Assembly: GCA_025916675.1 (NCBI GenBank)
Contig: CP098402.1
Location: 3,095,205 to 3,159,204 of the forward strand
Direction: 5' to 3'
Length of the DNA: 64,000 nucleotides
Origin: Phycisphaera sp.
GTDB taxonomy: Bacteria; Planctomycetota; Phycisphaerae; Phycisphaerales; UBA1924
Shown: piece by piece, positions 33,404-41,820 of the stretch
Numbering within the stretch: the first letter of the stretch is position 1
How the letters are laid out: every line of letters starts with the position of its first letter
Translations under genes and position numbers: made by a program
Notes under the pieces: generated by a model
Seen by the model: the letters and a program-made list of their open reading frames with translations, nothing else
The model's database searches: none
Told to the model about the DNA's origin: nothing

Positions 33404-34083
33404 TGGAACCCCAAGATGCGGCCAATCTCGCCGAAGAGCGCCTCGGCGTCCTCGGCCTGGAGCTCTTCGAGCCAGTCGGCGCGCATGGATGGAAAGTACA
33501 CGGCGTTCTGGGTGGGTGCCCCAACGCGAAGCACGTGCCACTCGCCCGCGCAGTTCAGCAACGGGAAGGGCGTGCCCCCCTCGGCTTGCAACTCGAGCGC
33601 CCGCGTGACGGCCTTCTCGATCTGCGGGCTCTCGGCGGCGAAGAACAGCTCGGTGGCGGTCATCGCCTGCCCGGGGAAGTACTCGTAGCTGGTGCCCGAG
33701 CTGGCCCAGAGCGCGGGCTCTTTGCCGCCGTGGTCGCTCGGGCATCGGTAGCACGAGTTCTTGCCTAGCACGAAGTCTTCGTCTGGCGACGACCGCCGGG
33801 GCACGGGCGTGTCGAGGTACTGGCTCAGCACGTCGAGCAGGCTCGGGTCGCTGCCGCCGCCGGGCTCGCCGGTGTGGAAGGGGCGCACCACGGGCAGCAC
33901 GCCCTTGGACTCGGTGTCCATGTACATCTGGGTGCCGATGCCGATCTGGGCGAGGTTCGCCAGGCACGCGGTCCGGCGGGCGCTCTCTCTGGCGCTGCCG
34001 AGGGTGGGGATGAGGATGCCGATGAGCACGCTGATGATCGCGATGACCGCCAGCAGCTCGATGAGTGTGAATCCCTTGCGCAT
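33400..34083 (-). CDS. Pseudopilin with an N-terminal methylation motif
   Basis: A 227-residue type II secretion/type IV pilin-like protein. The leader is only MRKG, followed by FTLIELLAVIAIISVLIGILIPTLGSAR with cleavage after Gly4 and Glu at mature position 5. The C-terminal domain has a CYRCPSDHGG segment with paired cysteines and a DUF1559/H-x9-DG-type look (planctomycete prepilins), although the defining motif is not complete. GGAGG precedes ATG 34083. It follows a lipoprotein gene after 22 bp and overlaps the next gene by 4 bp. No pilus assembly ATPase is present. Confidence 0.83.
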   Translation of the reverse strand: MRKGFTLIELLAVIAIISVLIGILIPTLGSARESARRTACLANLAQIGIGTQMYMDTESKGVLPVVRPFHTGEPGGGSDPSLLDVLSQYLDTPVPRRSSPDEDFVLGKNSCYRCPSDHGGKEPALWASSGTSYEYFPGQAMTATELFFAAESPQIEKAVTRALELQAEGGTPFPLLNCAGEWHVLRVGAPTQNAVYFPSMRADWLEELQAEDAEALFGEIGRILGFQ

Positions 34084-34105
34084 GCCCGGCGTTCCTCCGT
34101 GGGGG

Positions 34106-34717
34106 CTAGATGGGCCGCGCGGCGCGCTTGCCCTGGGCCTCGTCGACGATCCGCCGCGCGAGGGGCGGCTGCTCGCTTCGGATGGCATCTGCGTGTTGGG
34201 CAAAGCTGGTGGCGAGTTGCGGGTCGGCGTCGAGGGCCCGCTGGACGCCCTTGGCGATGGCCCGGCCGGCGCGGCGGAGCTGAGCGCCGCGAGCGAGCGA
34301 GGCCGCAAGCCCGGCACCGAGGACAAGCGGCAGTCGGAAGGGCTCGGGCACGAGTGGCGCGACCGCGCCGATCGTCCGGGTGACGGCTCCACCAGCCGGG
34401 TCGTGCTCGTAGTCGGCCGAGGCGCTGATGGCGTGGTCGGCGGCGGCGAGCTGGTCTTCGACGACGGCGAGCTGGCTGCGCCAGCCGTGGGCGAGGTCGG
34501 GCGGGGCCGACGGATCTTCCAGGGCCTGGCGCAGGGCATGCTGGCGGGTGGCCAGGGCATCGCGCAGCACGCCAAGATCCTGGCGCGCTGAGGCGATCTG
34601 GTTGCGCATGGCGGCCTGGTCAACGCAGCCCCCTGTCAGAGTTCCCAAGGCGAGGCAGGCGAACAACGCCGCCATCGCAACCCACGCCTTCGGCCGGAAT
34701 CGGCCGAGAGCCCTCAT
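34106..34717 (-). CDS. Predicted lipoprotein with a coiled-coil part
   Basis: A 203-residue protein with signal peptide MRALGRFRPKAWVAMAALFA and on to a lipobox LTGGC, so lipidation on Cys31 is likely. Residues 33-85 are helical with heptad-like spacing (ARQDLGVLRDALATRQHAL), followed by a hydrophobic stretch (LPLVLGAGLAASLARG, about 130-147) and a basic C-terminus. The start at 34717 has AGGGA upstream. A longer reading frame to 34825 exists but its N-terminus is not signal-like. Function unknown; position before a pseudopilin gene suggests the same process. Confidence 0.65.
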   Translation of the reverse strand: MRALGRFRPKAWVAMAALFACLALGTLTGGCVDQAAMRNQIASARQDLGVLRDALATRQHALRQALEDPSAPPDLAHGWRSQLAVVEDQLAAADHAISASADYEHDPAGGAVTRTIGAVAPLVPEPFRLPLVLGAGLAASLARGAQLRRAGRAIAKGVQRALDADPQLATSFAQHADAIRSEQPPLARRIVDEAQGKRAARPI

Positions 34718-35273
34718 CAACATTCCCTGGAAGGATAGTGCCCCCAGGCTGTTGCGCGTTACGAACGAATCCCGGCTCTTGGGATTGCACAGGGTGTCAT
34801 CGGACGAATTCTGGATGGTCTTCATGGGAAACCCCCATCGCGGGCCCGCTGGCGCATGTCACCGCCGCCTGTGCGGGCCCAATGGCCTGCGGCTGGTGGT
34901 GGGGGGAATGGGCAAATCGAGCATACCGGCGGGGCCGGCGGATGCAAGTGGATTTGGGTGGAGCGCCGGCAGGTTGCGCGCGGGGGTGGTGGTCTATACG
35001 GAAAGGCATCGGGGATTAGTCTTCAGGCATCGGCATGCGCGGATTGTGCTGCGCAGATGAATCGATGGCGAGGCCGCGTACTCACGAATATCTTGCATCA
35101 AGCTTGTCCCCATTGGGTCGATCCGAGCGCTTTGCCCCCCTCCGAGCCCCCTGCGACCTCCGCGTTCAAGATCTTCAACGCAGAGGTCTCGGAGGTCGCA
35201 GAGGCGTGAGCATCTGGATCCTGCATTCCAGTGCTGCGGCGCTTTCGCGGACAAGAGTTGATGCAAGAGCATC
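34718..35273. other. Gene-free stretch before lpxC with one long inverted repeat
   Basis: About 556 bp without a credible gene lies between the lipoprotein gene and the end of lpxC. The only structure I find is the inverted repeat at 35152-35200. The middle is GC-rich with runs of G (34905-34915) and short repeats but no promoter I can support. Confidence 0.5.
35152..35200. repeat. Imperfect long inverted repeat (TGCGACCTCCG arms)
   Basis: The 11-bp arms TGCGACCTCCG (35152-35162) and CGGAGGTCGCA (35190-35200) are perfectly complementary, and the central part around AAGATCTT (35168-35175) is itself nearly palindromic. The wording (CTCTGCGACCTC and CTCTGCGTTG-like phrases) resembles a low-complexity intergenic element that I recall from many high-GC soil and aquatic bacteria. 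It lies 74 bp beyond the stop codon of lpxC on the opposite side of a gene-free spacer and could act as a weak terminator there. Confidence 0.5.
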
Positions 35274-36158
35274 TCACACCCGCGGCTGGGTTTTGAGCGC
35301 CCCTGCCAGCGCGCGGGCCATCTGGTGGTTCAACGCGTGGCCCGACTTGGTGGCGACGATGTCGGCCTGGATCGGCCGGCCGGCGAGCGTGAGGTCGCCG
35401 GTGGCGTCGAGGAGCTTGTGGGCGGCGGGTTCATTGTCCAGGCGGTAGGCGTTGTCGATCGGGCCGTCTTTGCCGATGACGAGCATGTCGGCGGGGGTGA
35501 GGCCCTGGAACAGCCCCGCGCTTTGCAGCGCGAGGGCTTCGTGTTCCATGCAAAAGGTGCGGGCGCGGGCGATGTTCTGTGTGTAGGTCTCGGGCGAGCC
35601 GTCCCAGGTGACGGCCTGGGGCTCGAGGTACGCGCCGTCGCCGTAGTCGAGGAAATAGGTGATCGACCAGCCGGGCAGGGTGCGCGGCTTGGCGGTGATG
35701 GTGCGGTCTTCGACCTTGAGGGTGATCGGTTCGTCGATGGTGATCGGCTCGATGGTGGAGCCCAGGTCATTGGTGCCCGCCTCAAGGATGGCGTCGACGA
35801 AGGGCTGGGCCGAACCGTCGAGGATGGGGACCTCGGCGCCCTGGAGTTCGATGTCGCAATCGGTGATGCCCAGGCCGGCGAGGGCCGAGAGGGCGTGCTC
35901 GACGGTGGCGATCATCGTGTCGCCCGCGGCCAGATTGGTGCTCCGCGGCGGACCGTCGGCGAAGCCGGGGTGGATCGGTGTCGTGCTGACCGCGATGTGG
36001 TGGACGGGCAGTGGCGAGGAGAGGCCGGCGCGAGACAGCGTGAGGCCGCTCGAGCCCGGCTTGAAGGTGATGGTGGCGGGCTGGGACGTGAACAGGCCGG
36101 TGCCGCTGAGGCTCGCGCTGGCGGCGAGGGTCCTGCGCGGGACGGCGTGGGCGGTCAT
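35274..36158 (-). CDS. lpxC: UDP-3-O-acyl-N-acetylglucosamine deacetylase
   Basis: A zinc amidase that removes acetate from UDP-3-O-acyl-GlcNAc, the committed step of lipid A synthesis. The 294 residues hold the zinc ligands His88 (TVEHALSAL), His247 and Asp251 (AHKLLDATGD), the catalytic His274 (KSGHALNHQ) and the ILDGSAQPF motif. The first motif GTGLFTSQP has Phe where His is often found (GxGLHSG). It overlaps lpxD by ATGA and lies third in an ompH-lpxD-lpxC operon. Its presence supports a lipid A-containing outer membrane. Slightly short for the family (about 300). Confidence 0.93.
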   Translation of the reverse strand: MTAHAVPRRTLAASASLSGTGLFTSQPATITFKPGSSGLTLSRAGLSSPLPVHHIAVSTTPIHPGFADGPPRSTNLAAGDTMIATVEHALSALAGLGITDCDIELQGAEVPILDGSAQPFVDAILEAGTNDLGSTIEPITIDEPITLKVEDRTITAKPRTLPGWSITYFLDYGDGAYLEPQAVTWDGSPETYTQNIARARTFCMEHEALALQSAGLFQGLTPADMLVIGKDGPIDNAYRLDNEPAAHKLLDATGDLTLAGRPIQADIVATKSGHALNHQMARALAGALKTQPRV

Positions 36159-37198
36159 GCGTCGCGCAGCCGCTTGCGGAGCTGGCGCAGGTCCTTGGAG
36201 AGCGTGCGGAACTGGGCGTAGTTGGCGGCGGCCTCGCGAGCGGGCATCGCGGGGGTGCCCAGCCACGTTTCGCCGGCGGGGATGTCGTTGATGACGCCGC
36301 TGCGTGCACCGATGGTGGCGCCCGCGCCAACGGTGACGCCGTCGCTCACCGAAACATTGCCCGCGATGGTCGCGCCACTCCCAATGGTGACGCTGCCGGC
36401 GATGGCGCACGAGCCGCAGATGATGACGTGCTCGCCGATGTCGCCGTTGTGGCCGATCTGGCAGAGGTTATCGATCTTGGTGCCCTTGCCGATGCGGGTA
36501 TCGCTCAGCTTGCCGCGGTCGATGCAGGTGTTGGCGCCGATCTCGGCGTCGTCTTCGATGACCACCGCGCCCAGGTGCGGGATCTTGACCGGGCCAGCGG
36601 GGCCGGGCAGGTAGCCGAAGCCGTCGGCCCCGACGACCGCGCCGGGGTGGAGGATGCAGCCGGCACCAATCGTGCAGCCGTGCTGGACGACAACGCCCGC
36701 GTGGAGCACCGAGTCGGCATCCACGGTGACGCCCGGGCCCAGCGTGACGCGGGCCATAAGAACGGCACCGGGCGCGACGCGGCAGCCAGCGCCGACGATG
36801 CACATGGGGCCGATCGAGGCGCCCTCGACATCGGCGGAAGGATCGACCACGGCGGTGGGGTCGACGCCCTGCTCGGGCACCGGCGGGGCGGCGTGTTCGG
36901 CGAAGGCCTCGAGCAGGGTGAGCAGCGCGCGGTCGGCGTCGGGCACGTAGAGGATGGCGCGGTCGCTCGGATCGCCCTCGTCGAGATTGACGCCCTCGGT
37001 GACCAGGGCGGCCGAGGCGTTGGAGGTGGCCCAGGCGGCGGCGTGGCGCTGGTCGCGGATGAAGGTGAGGGCACCGGGGGTGGCCTTGTCGAGGGGGGCG
37101 ATGTCGGCCAGGGGGATGTCGCTTGGGCCGACCAGCCTCGCTTGGAGGATCTCTGCCAGGGTGCCGGTGGTGGTGGCCTTGGGCCTGGCTTGGGTCAT
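36155..37198 (-). CDS. lpxD: UDP-3-O-acylglucosamine N-acyltransferase
   Basis: Adds the N-linked acyl chain in lipid A synthesis. The 347 residues have an N-terminal UMP-binding domain (residues 1-110, TLAEILQARLVG and ALTFIRD), a left-handed beta helix of about ten hexapeptide turns (120-310), with GADGFGYLP, the catalytic-type QIGHNG and the GSCAIAGSVTIG run, and a C-terminal helix (FRTLSKDLRQLRKRL). ATG 37198 is used; an earlier in-frame start would not add conserved sequence. It lies 100 bp below ompH and overlaps lpxC by 4 bp. Confidence 0.93.
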   Translation of the reverse strand: MTQARPKATTTGTLAEILQARLVGPSDIPLADIAPLDKATPGALTFIRDQRHAAAWATSNASAALVTEGVNLDEGDPSDRAILYVPDADRALLTLLEAFAEHAAPPVPEQGVDPTAVVDPSADVEGASIGPMCIVGAGCRVAPGAVLMARVTLGPGVTVDADSVLHAGVVVQHGCTIGAGCILHPGAVVGADGFGYLPGPAGPVKIPHLGAVVIEDDAEIGANTCIDRGKLSDTRIGKGTKIDNLCQIGHNGDIGEHVIICGSCAIAGSVTIGSGATIAGNVSVSDGVTVGAGATIGARSGVINDIPAGETWLGTPAMPAREAAANYAQFRTLSKDLRQLRKRLRDA

Positions 37199-37298
37199 AT
37201 CGAGAGATTGGGCTGGAGAGGGCGGATGCACTGGGCAGGCCTCGACAGGTGAGAGTTGGCGGGTCTGTTCGTCGGACGCTCGTGGTGTTTTAGGGTGC

Positions 37299-37973
37299 TC
37301 AGCCCCCGGCGGCGTACTGGTTGTTCATGAGCTCGACCACGCTGTCCGAGATGTCCACAGCGTCGCTGGAATAGATGACTCGGCGGGTTTGGATGAAGTT
37401 CTCCACAAAGTCCATGGCGGCCTCGGCCCGGATGTTGGGGTTCCGCGGCACGATGAGGCCCTGGCCGGCGTGGATGACGACATCCCAGCCGTCCCGCTTG
37501 GCGACGTCTTCCACGGCCTTGAGGGCCTTCTCGTAGAGCTCGGTTAGCACGCGGGCGTTGTCTTCGGCCTGCCAGCGGATGAGCATGGTGCCCCGAAGCT
37601 CTCGGAAGCCGGCCTTCATGTTGAGCTCTCGGAAGGTCTGGTCGTAGGCATCTGAGTTCGGGTCGTAGCTCTTGAGGTCTTCCTGCAGGCCCTCGATCTC
37701 GGCGGTCAGCTTCTCGATCTCGGCGGCTTTGACGTCCGCTTCGGCATCGAACTTCGCCTTGACGTCGTTGTACTCGTTGAGTTGGGTGATCACGCCCACG
37801 AGGTCGATCACGGCGACGGGTGTCGCCGGGGCCCGGGCGACCGACGAGGCGTCGGCTTGGGGCTTGAGCAACGCAACGGTGGCGATCGCAAGGGCAACCA
37901 TCGCGAGCAGGCCCATGCCGGCGTTCGCGCGGGAATACGAGATGGCGGGTGCCGTGTTTGGGGTCTCTGGCAT
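37299..37973 (-). CDS. OmpH/Skp-family periplasmic chaperone
   Basis: Skp-type chaperones bind unfolded outer-membrane proteins in the periplasm. The 224-residue protein has an N-terminal membrane anchor or signal (MGLLAMVALAIATVALLKPQ, 20-39), then VAVIDLVGVITQLNEYNDVKAKFDAE (family form vayvDlqkvl) and a long charged coiled coil (EIEKLTAEIEGLQEDLKSYD). The region after the coil (GWDVVIHAGQGLIVP) matches the C-terminal part. GGAGG precedes ATG 37973. Its place before lpxD is the classic skp-lpxD order in Gram-negative bacteria. Confidence 0.85.
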   Translation of the reverse strand: MPETPNTAPAISYSRANAGMGLLAMVALAIATVALLKPQADASSVARAPATPVAVIDLVGVITQLNEYNDVKAKFDAEADVKAAEIEKLTAEIEGLQEDLKSYDPNSDAYDQTFRELNMKAGFRELRGTMLIRWQAEDNARVLTELYEKALKAVEDVAKRDGWDVVIHAGQGLIVPRNPNIRAEAAMDFVENFIQTRRVIYSSDAVDISDSVVELMNNQYAAGG

Positions 37974-38348
37974 GGTGTCAAGCCTCCTGCTGTGTGGGGA
38001 GAGTGCGATCGCTCCGCGATCGATGCGAACAAACCCTCGGGCGAGTGCAGGCCGTTGGCGTACGCCAGCCCGGATCAGGCGGCCGGCCACAGAAGAGCCC
38101 GGGCTTCGCGCACGCCTGAGATCGGATTCTACACCCCATACGGATGCGGCCGGGAGGGAAAGCCTGCGATCGGGAGCAAAAAGCTGGTGAATACTTACTT
38201 ATATTATCGGACATTTTAATAGCCGACTGTGCCTCGATCAGAACCCTCTGCGGGGCCGATGTCGTACGTGTAGAGGATGGGCCTCTGGGCTATCCTTACA
38301 GATATCGTCCAGATGGGCGACAGGCGGTGGGCCGAAGGGAGGCCGGTG
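37974..38348. other. Gene-free region between divergent ompH and TPR-like gene
   Basis: This 375-bp spacer must hold the promoters of the ompH-lpxD-lpxC operon and of the gene at 38349. An AT-rich core at 38187-38219 (AATACTTACTTATATTATCG) is the only clear low-GC patch and the best candidate. It shares TATRAGTAAGTATTSACC, on the other strand, with position 8040 in another gene-free stretch (16 of 18 positions). No further structure was found. Confidence 0.5.
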
Positions 38349-40034
38349 ATGTGGCAAGCGGGCGTGAGCGTGGGTGTGGTGTTGCTGGCGGCGGGGCTCG
38401 CTCTGGGGCAGAACGCGCTGGGTGATGGGTACGCCCTGGACCGCAACTCTCGGATCGGCGGGCAGGGCATCAACACCCCGACGCGCGACCTGATGGCCGA
38501 GATCCGCTTCCGCAACGCCCTGGTGACGGGCAACGTGCCGGGCGGCGTGGGCTTCCGGGACGAGACCGGCTACGGCTTGGCGTACGACTTCCGGCAGCGC
38601 GTCGGGTCGGACGATCTGTTCACCTTCCGGCGAGACTCCTTCACCAGCGGGCTCGCGGGTACGGGCATCCGCGGGACCGAGGCGCTGCAATACCAGTTCG
38701 CGCTCACGGTGGGCAACGCCCCACCGCGGAACCTTCGTGGCAGCCTCTTAACGTCGCGTACCGGCGAGCGGGTCACGATGGACCTGCCGTCGAGCCCGAT
38801 CGATCAGCGAGACCTCGGCGGCGGGAACGCCGACTTGCGGCAGGCGACTGCCTCCGAGATGGGCGAGTACGAGCCGGGCACGGTGCTGTCGCTGCGATCG
38901 ATCTCGGCCCATACGGCCGGACGGAGTCTCGGGCCCTCGATGCTGACGATCGTCGAGGGGGAGGGGGGCCTGACGCAAGGGCTTGTAGCCTCGCCGTTGC
39001 GTGGGCTGGCTCGTGAAGATCTTCTTGGCGACACCGAAGCGGGCGGACGCGAGCCGGGTGATCCCGTGCGGCCCGGTACCGATGCGGGCGATCGCGGCGT
39101 CGGCGAGCCGAACCCGGCTCCCGGCCCGGGTGTCGAGCGTGAGCTTCGCGAGAAGCTGGCGATGGACTATGCGTCGCGCATCCCTGGCAGTGTGCCCGTT
39201 GCCGAGCCCGGCGCGCAGGGTGCCGCGGCCATGGGTGGCGGCGATCCGTTCCTTGAGCAGCTTGCGGCTTTGCAGCAGGTTCTCCGCGAGGGCGTGCTCG
39301 CCGAGCCGGGTGGTGCTGCGGCCGATGGCACAGAGGCCGGGGGTGAGCCTGGAAGCGTGCCCGAGGCGCCCGCGTCTCAGCGGGCGATGGCCCGCCAGAT
39401 CAGTGGGTGGAAGGAGCTCGTCGGCACGCTCAAGGAGGGTGTGGGCACGGTGGAGGTGCCGGCAGCCACGCTCGACCGCGCGTCGGCGTACGACCTGCAC
39501 GTGAACCGGGCGAAAGACATGCTGACGGCCAGTAGGTTCTTCGAGGCCGAGCAGCGTTTCACGATGGCGCTGGCGGCCCGGCCGGGCGACGCGATCGCGT
39601 CGATCGGCCGCGTGCACGCGCAGATCGGTGCCGGGCTCGACTTGTCGGCCGCGGTGAACCTGCGGGCGTTCCTGGTGGAGCACCCCGAGTTCGTGGGCGC
39701 TCGATACGAGCCCGGGATGCTGCCGAGCGAGGACCGGCTGGAGATCGCGTCGCGTCGGTTGTCCGAGCTGTTGGACGCGGACGAGGTGCAGCGCCCGCGG
39801 CGGGAGAGCGCGCTGCTGCTGGCGTACGTTTCGTTCCACCGCGGGGATCGGGTCTCGACCATCCTGGGGCTGGAGCGTCTTGGTGAGGGCGAGATCGGCC
39901 GGCGTGATCCGCTAACGCCGCTGCTGCGGGCCGTGTGGCTTGACGACGTGGAAGCTGGCGTGGAAGCCGACGCAGAAGCCGGGGCGGACGCGGGTAAGGA
40001 AGAGAGCCCCAGCGGGGACGACGACGGCCAATGA
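38349..40034 (+). CDS. Exported protein with TPR-like C-terminus, function unknown
   Basis: A 561-residue protein. It has a signal peptide (MWQAGVSVGVVLLAAGLALG, cleavage near LGQ), a polar middle (residues 30-330) rich in Gly, Asp and Pro with no fold I can name, and a C-terminal helical part (about 360-520) with AYDLHVNRAKDMLTASRFFEAEQRFTMALAARPGD, a TPR-like repeat of helix pairs. An acidic tail ends it. The start at 38349 follows GGGAGG; an in-frame ATG at 38277 lies before the signal peptide. It precedes a SpoIIE-type gene after 31 bp. Confidence 0.65.
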   Translation: MWQAGVSVGVVLLAAGLALGQNALGDGYALDRNSRIGGQGINTPTRDLMAEIRFRNALVTGNVPGGVGFRDETGYGLAYDFRQRVGSDDLFTFRRDSFTSGLAGTGIRGTEALQYQFALTVGNAPPRNLRGSLLTSRTGERVTMDLPSSPIDQRDLGGGNADLRQATASEMGEYEPGTVLSLRSISAHTAGRSLGPSMLTIVEGEGGLTQGLVASPLRGLAREDLLGDTEAGGREPGDPVRPGTDAGDRGVGEPNPAPGPGVERELREKLAMDYASRIPGSVPVAEPGAQGAAAMGGGDPFLEQLAALQQVLREGVLAEPGGAAADGTEAGGEPGSVPEAPASQRAMARQISGWKELVGTLKEGVGTVEVPAATLDRASAYDLHVNRAKDMLTASRFFEAEQRFTMALAARPGDAIASIGRVHAQIGAGLDLSAAVNLRAFLVEHPEFVGARYEPGMLPSEDRLEIASRRLSELLDADEVQRPRRESALLLAYVSFHRGDRVSTILGLERLGEGEIGRRDPLTPLLRAVWLDDVEAGVEADAEAGADAGKEESPSGDDDGQ

Positions 40035-40065
40035 GCCCGGGGCGAGGGGCGTTGGATAGGGCGCG

Positions 40066-41820
40066 ATGGCGGACGGCATGACGACACAACCCGCCCGCAA
40101 GCCCGCGCGTGCCGAGGACGACCCTGGGCTTTCGATCATCGACTTCCTGAGCGACGGCGGCTTTGTGCACTTGTGCGCGACGCTGTCGGTGCTGCTGTCT
40201 GCCCCGGTGCGATTGCTGGACGCTCGCGGGCGTGAGATCCTGCCGACCGAGGACGAGGCGGTGACGTGGCGGCTGGCCGACCCCGGGCCCGATCCGGCGG
40301 CGCTGGCGGCCGAGCGTGCGTTCACGGTGCCGATGCGGGCGCACGGGCGCGTGATCGGCTGGGTACACGTGGGCAAGAGCCCGGCGACCGAGGGCCCGCT
40401 GGCGGCCGAGATCGAGCAATCGGTCGCGCTGATGGTGGACGTGGCCGATCAGGTGTGCGATCGGGAGCTCGAGCTTCGGGCGCGATTGCGCGAGCTGAGC
40501 GCGACGCAGCGGCTGAGCGCCCTGCTGGCGTCGGCCCAGAGCGAGGACGAGGTGCTGGGCATCGCGCTGGATAGCGCGATCGAGCTGCTGGGGTTGTGGG
40601 CCGGATCGCTGGTGCTGTTCGACCAGGACGACCAGAGCCAGGGTCTGGCGACCGAGGAGCGTGACGTCGAGCACCGGGTGAGCCGGAACCTGAGCGAGGG
40701 ATGGCTGGCCAACCCGCTGCCGCTCTCGGCCGATCGCGAGTTTGACAAGCGGGCGCTCGCGGGTGAGGTGGTCGCGGTGGCCGACCTGCAGCGCGACTCG
40801 CGGGTGCAGATCAAGGCACGCACCAAGGAAGAAGGGCTGGCGAGCGCCCTACACGCGGGCATGATCTTCAACCAGAAGCCGCTGGGGGTGATCCGGCTGT
40901 ACGGCCGGCAGGTGCGGCAGTTCACGCCGGCCGAAGAGCGGGTCTTGCGGACCATCGCGCAGCACGCGGCGGTGGCGATCGGGCAGGCGCGGCTCTTGCG
41001 CACGCAGCGCGAGGAACGCCGCATGCAGCGGCAGCTGAAGCTGGCCAGCGACGTGCAGCGCCGCATGCTGCCCAAGCGGGCGCCGAAGAGCGAGCGGCTG
41101 GACCTGGCGGCAAGCTGGGAGCCGAGCCTGGAGCTGAGCGGTGATTTCTTCGACTTCATCGAGCTCGATCGTGATAGCCGGCCCGAGGGCGAGCGGCGGA
41201 TCGGCATCGTCGTGGGCGATGTTGTGGGCAAGGGCGTGGCGGCGGCGCTGCTGATGAGCCACGTGCGCGCCAGCCTGCTGGCCCACGCGTCACTCGATTC
41301 GTCGCCCGGTACCGTGCTGGCTGCGGTGAACGATGATTTGTGCCGCGATTCGTTGCCGAACGAGTTTGTCACGCTGTGGTACGCCGTGGTGGACCCGGTG
41401 GGCCTGGAGCTGGTCTACGCGAGCGCGGGCCACGACCCGCCCGTGCTGCTGCGGCCGGTTGTGGATGGGATGCCACCGGACACCTCGGAGATCGAGGGTG
41501 CCGACGCGCGGCCGATGCTCAGCAGCGGGATGATTGCGGGCGTGTTGCCCGGGCAGATATTCGATGAGGAGCGCGTGCCGTTGCTCGGTGGCGACACGCT
41601 GGTGATGTTCACCGACGGCATGACCGACGCGCAGCACTTCGATGGGCAGCGGTATGGGCGGTCGAGGTTTGCTCGTTCGGTGTTCGACGCGGTGAGCGCG
41701 AACCCCGATATCTCGGCGGCGGCGATGGTGAAGGAAGTGGTGTGGGGCGTGCGACGCTTCTCTGGGTTGGCCGAGATGCCCGACGACCAGACGATCGTGG
41801 TGCTGCGGGTGAAGCCTTGA
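40066..41820 (+). CDS. PP2C-type phosphatase with sensory and GAF domains
   Basis: A SpoIIE/RsbU-like serine phosphatase (584 residues), the type that dephosphorylates anti-anti-sigma proteins in partner-switching. Order: a PocR-like sensory domain (about 20-130, with FVHLCATLSVLLSAPVRLLD), a short coiled coil, a GAF domain (155-315, FDKRALAGEVVAVADLQRD and LGVIRLYGRQVRQF), and the phosphatase domain (325-584) with DVQRRMLP, GDFFDF, GDVVGKGVAAALLMSHV, ASAGHDPPVLL, FTDGMTDAQ and PDDQTIVVL. The metal-binding Asp residues are present. It overlaps the start of the lipoprotein protease gene. No anti-sigma kinase is adjacent. Confidence 0.9.
   Translation: MADGMTTQPARKPARAEDDPGLSIIDFLSDGGFVHLCATLSVLLSAPVRLLDARGREILPTEDEAVTWRLADPGPDPAALAAERAFTVPMRAHGRVIGWVHVGKSPATEGPLAAEIEQSVALMVDVADQVCDRELELRARLRELSATQRLSALLASAQSEDEVLGIALDSAIELLGLWAGSLVLFDQDDQSQGLATEERDVEHRVSRNLSEGWLANPLPLSADREFDKRALAGEVVAVADLQRDSRVQIKARTKEEGLASALHAGMIFNQKPLGVIRLYGRQVRQFTPAEERVLRTIAQHAAVAIGQARLLRTQREERRMQRQLKLASDVQRRMLPKRAPKSERLDLAASWEPSLELSGDFFDFIELDRDSRPEGERRIGIVVGDVVGKGVAAALLMSHVRASLLAHASLDSSPGTVLAAVNDDLCRDSLPNEFVTLWYAVVDPVGLELVYASAGHDPPVLLRPVVDGMPPDTSEIEGADARPMLSSGMIAGVLPGQIFDEERVPLLGGDTLVMFTDGMTDAQHFDGQRYGRSRFARSVFDAVSANPDISAAAMVKEVVWGVRRFSGLAEMPDDQTIVVLRVKP

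Noticed and set aside
37340-37420. DnaA-box-like TTCTCCACA and ATGTCCACA inside the ompH gene
   Set aside because: They lie in conserved coding sequence and isolated matches of this degenerate pattern are expected by chance.
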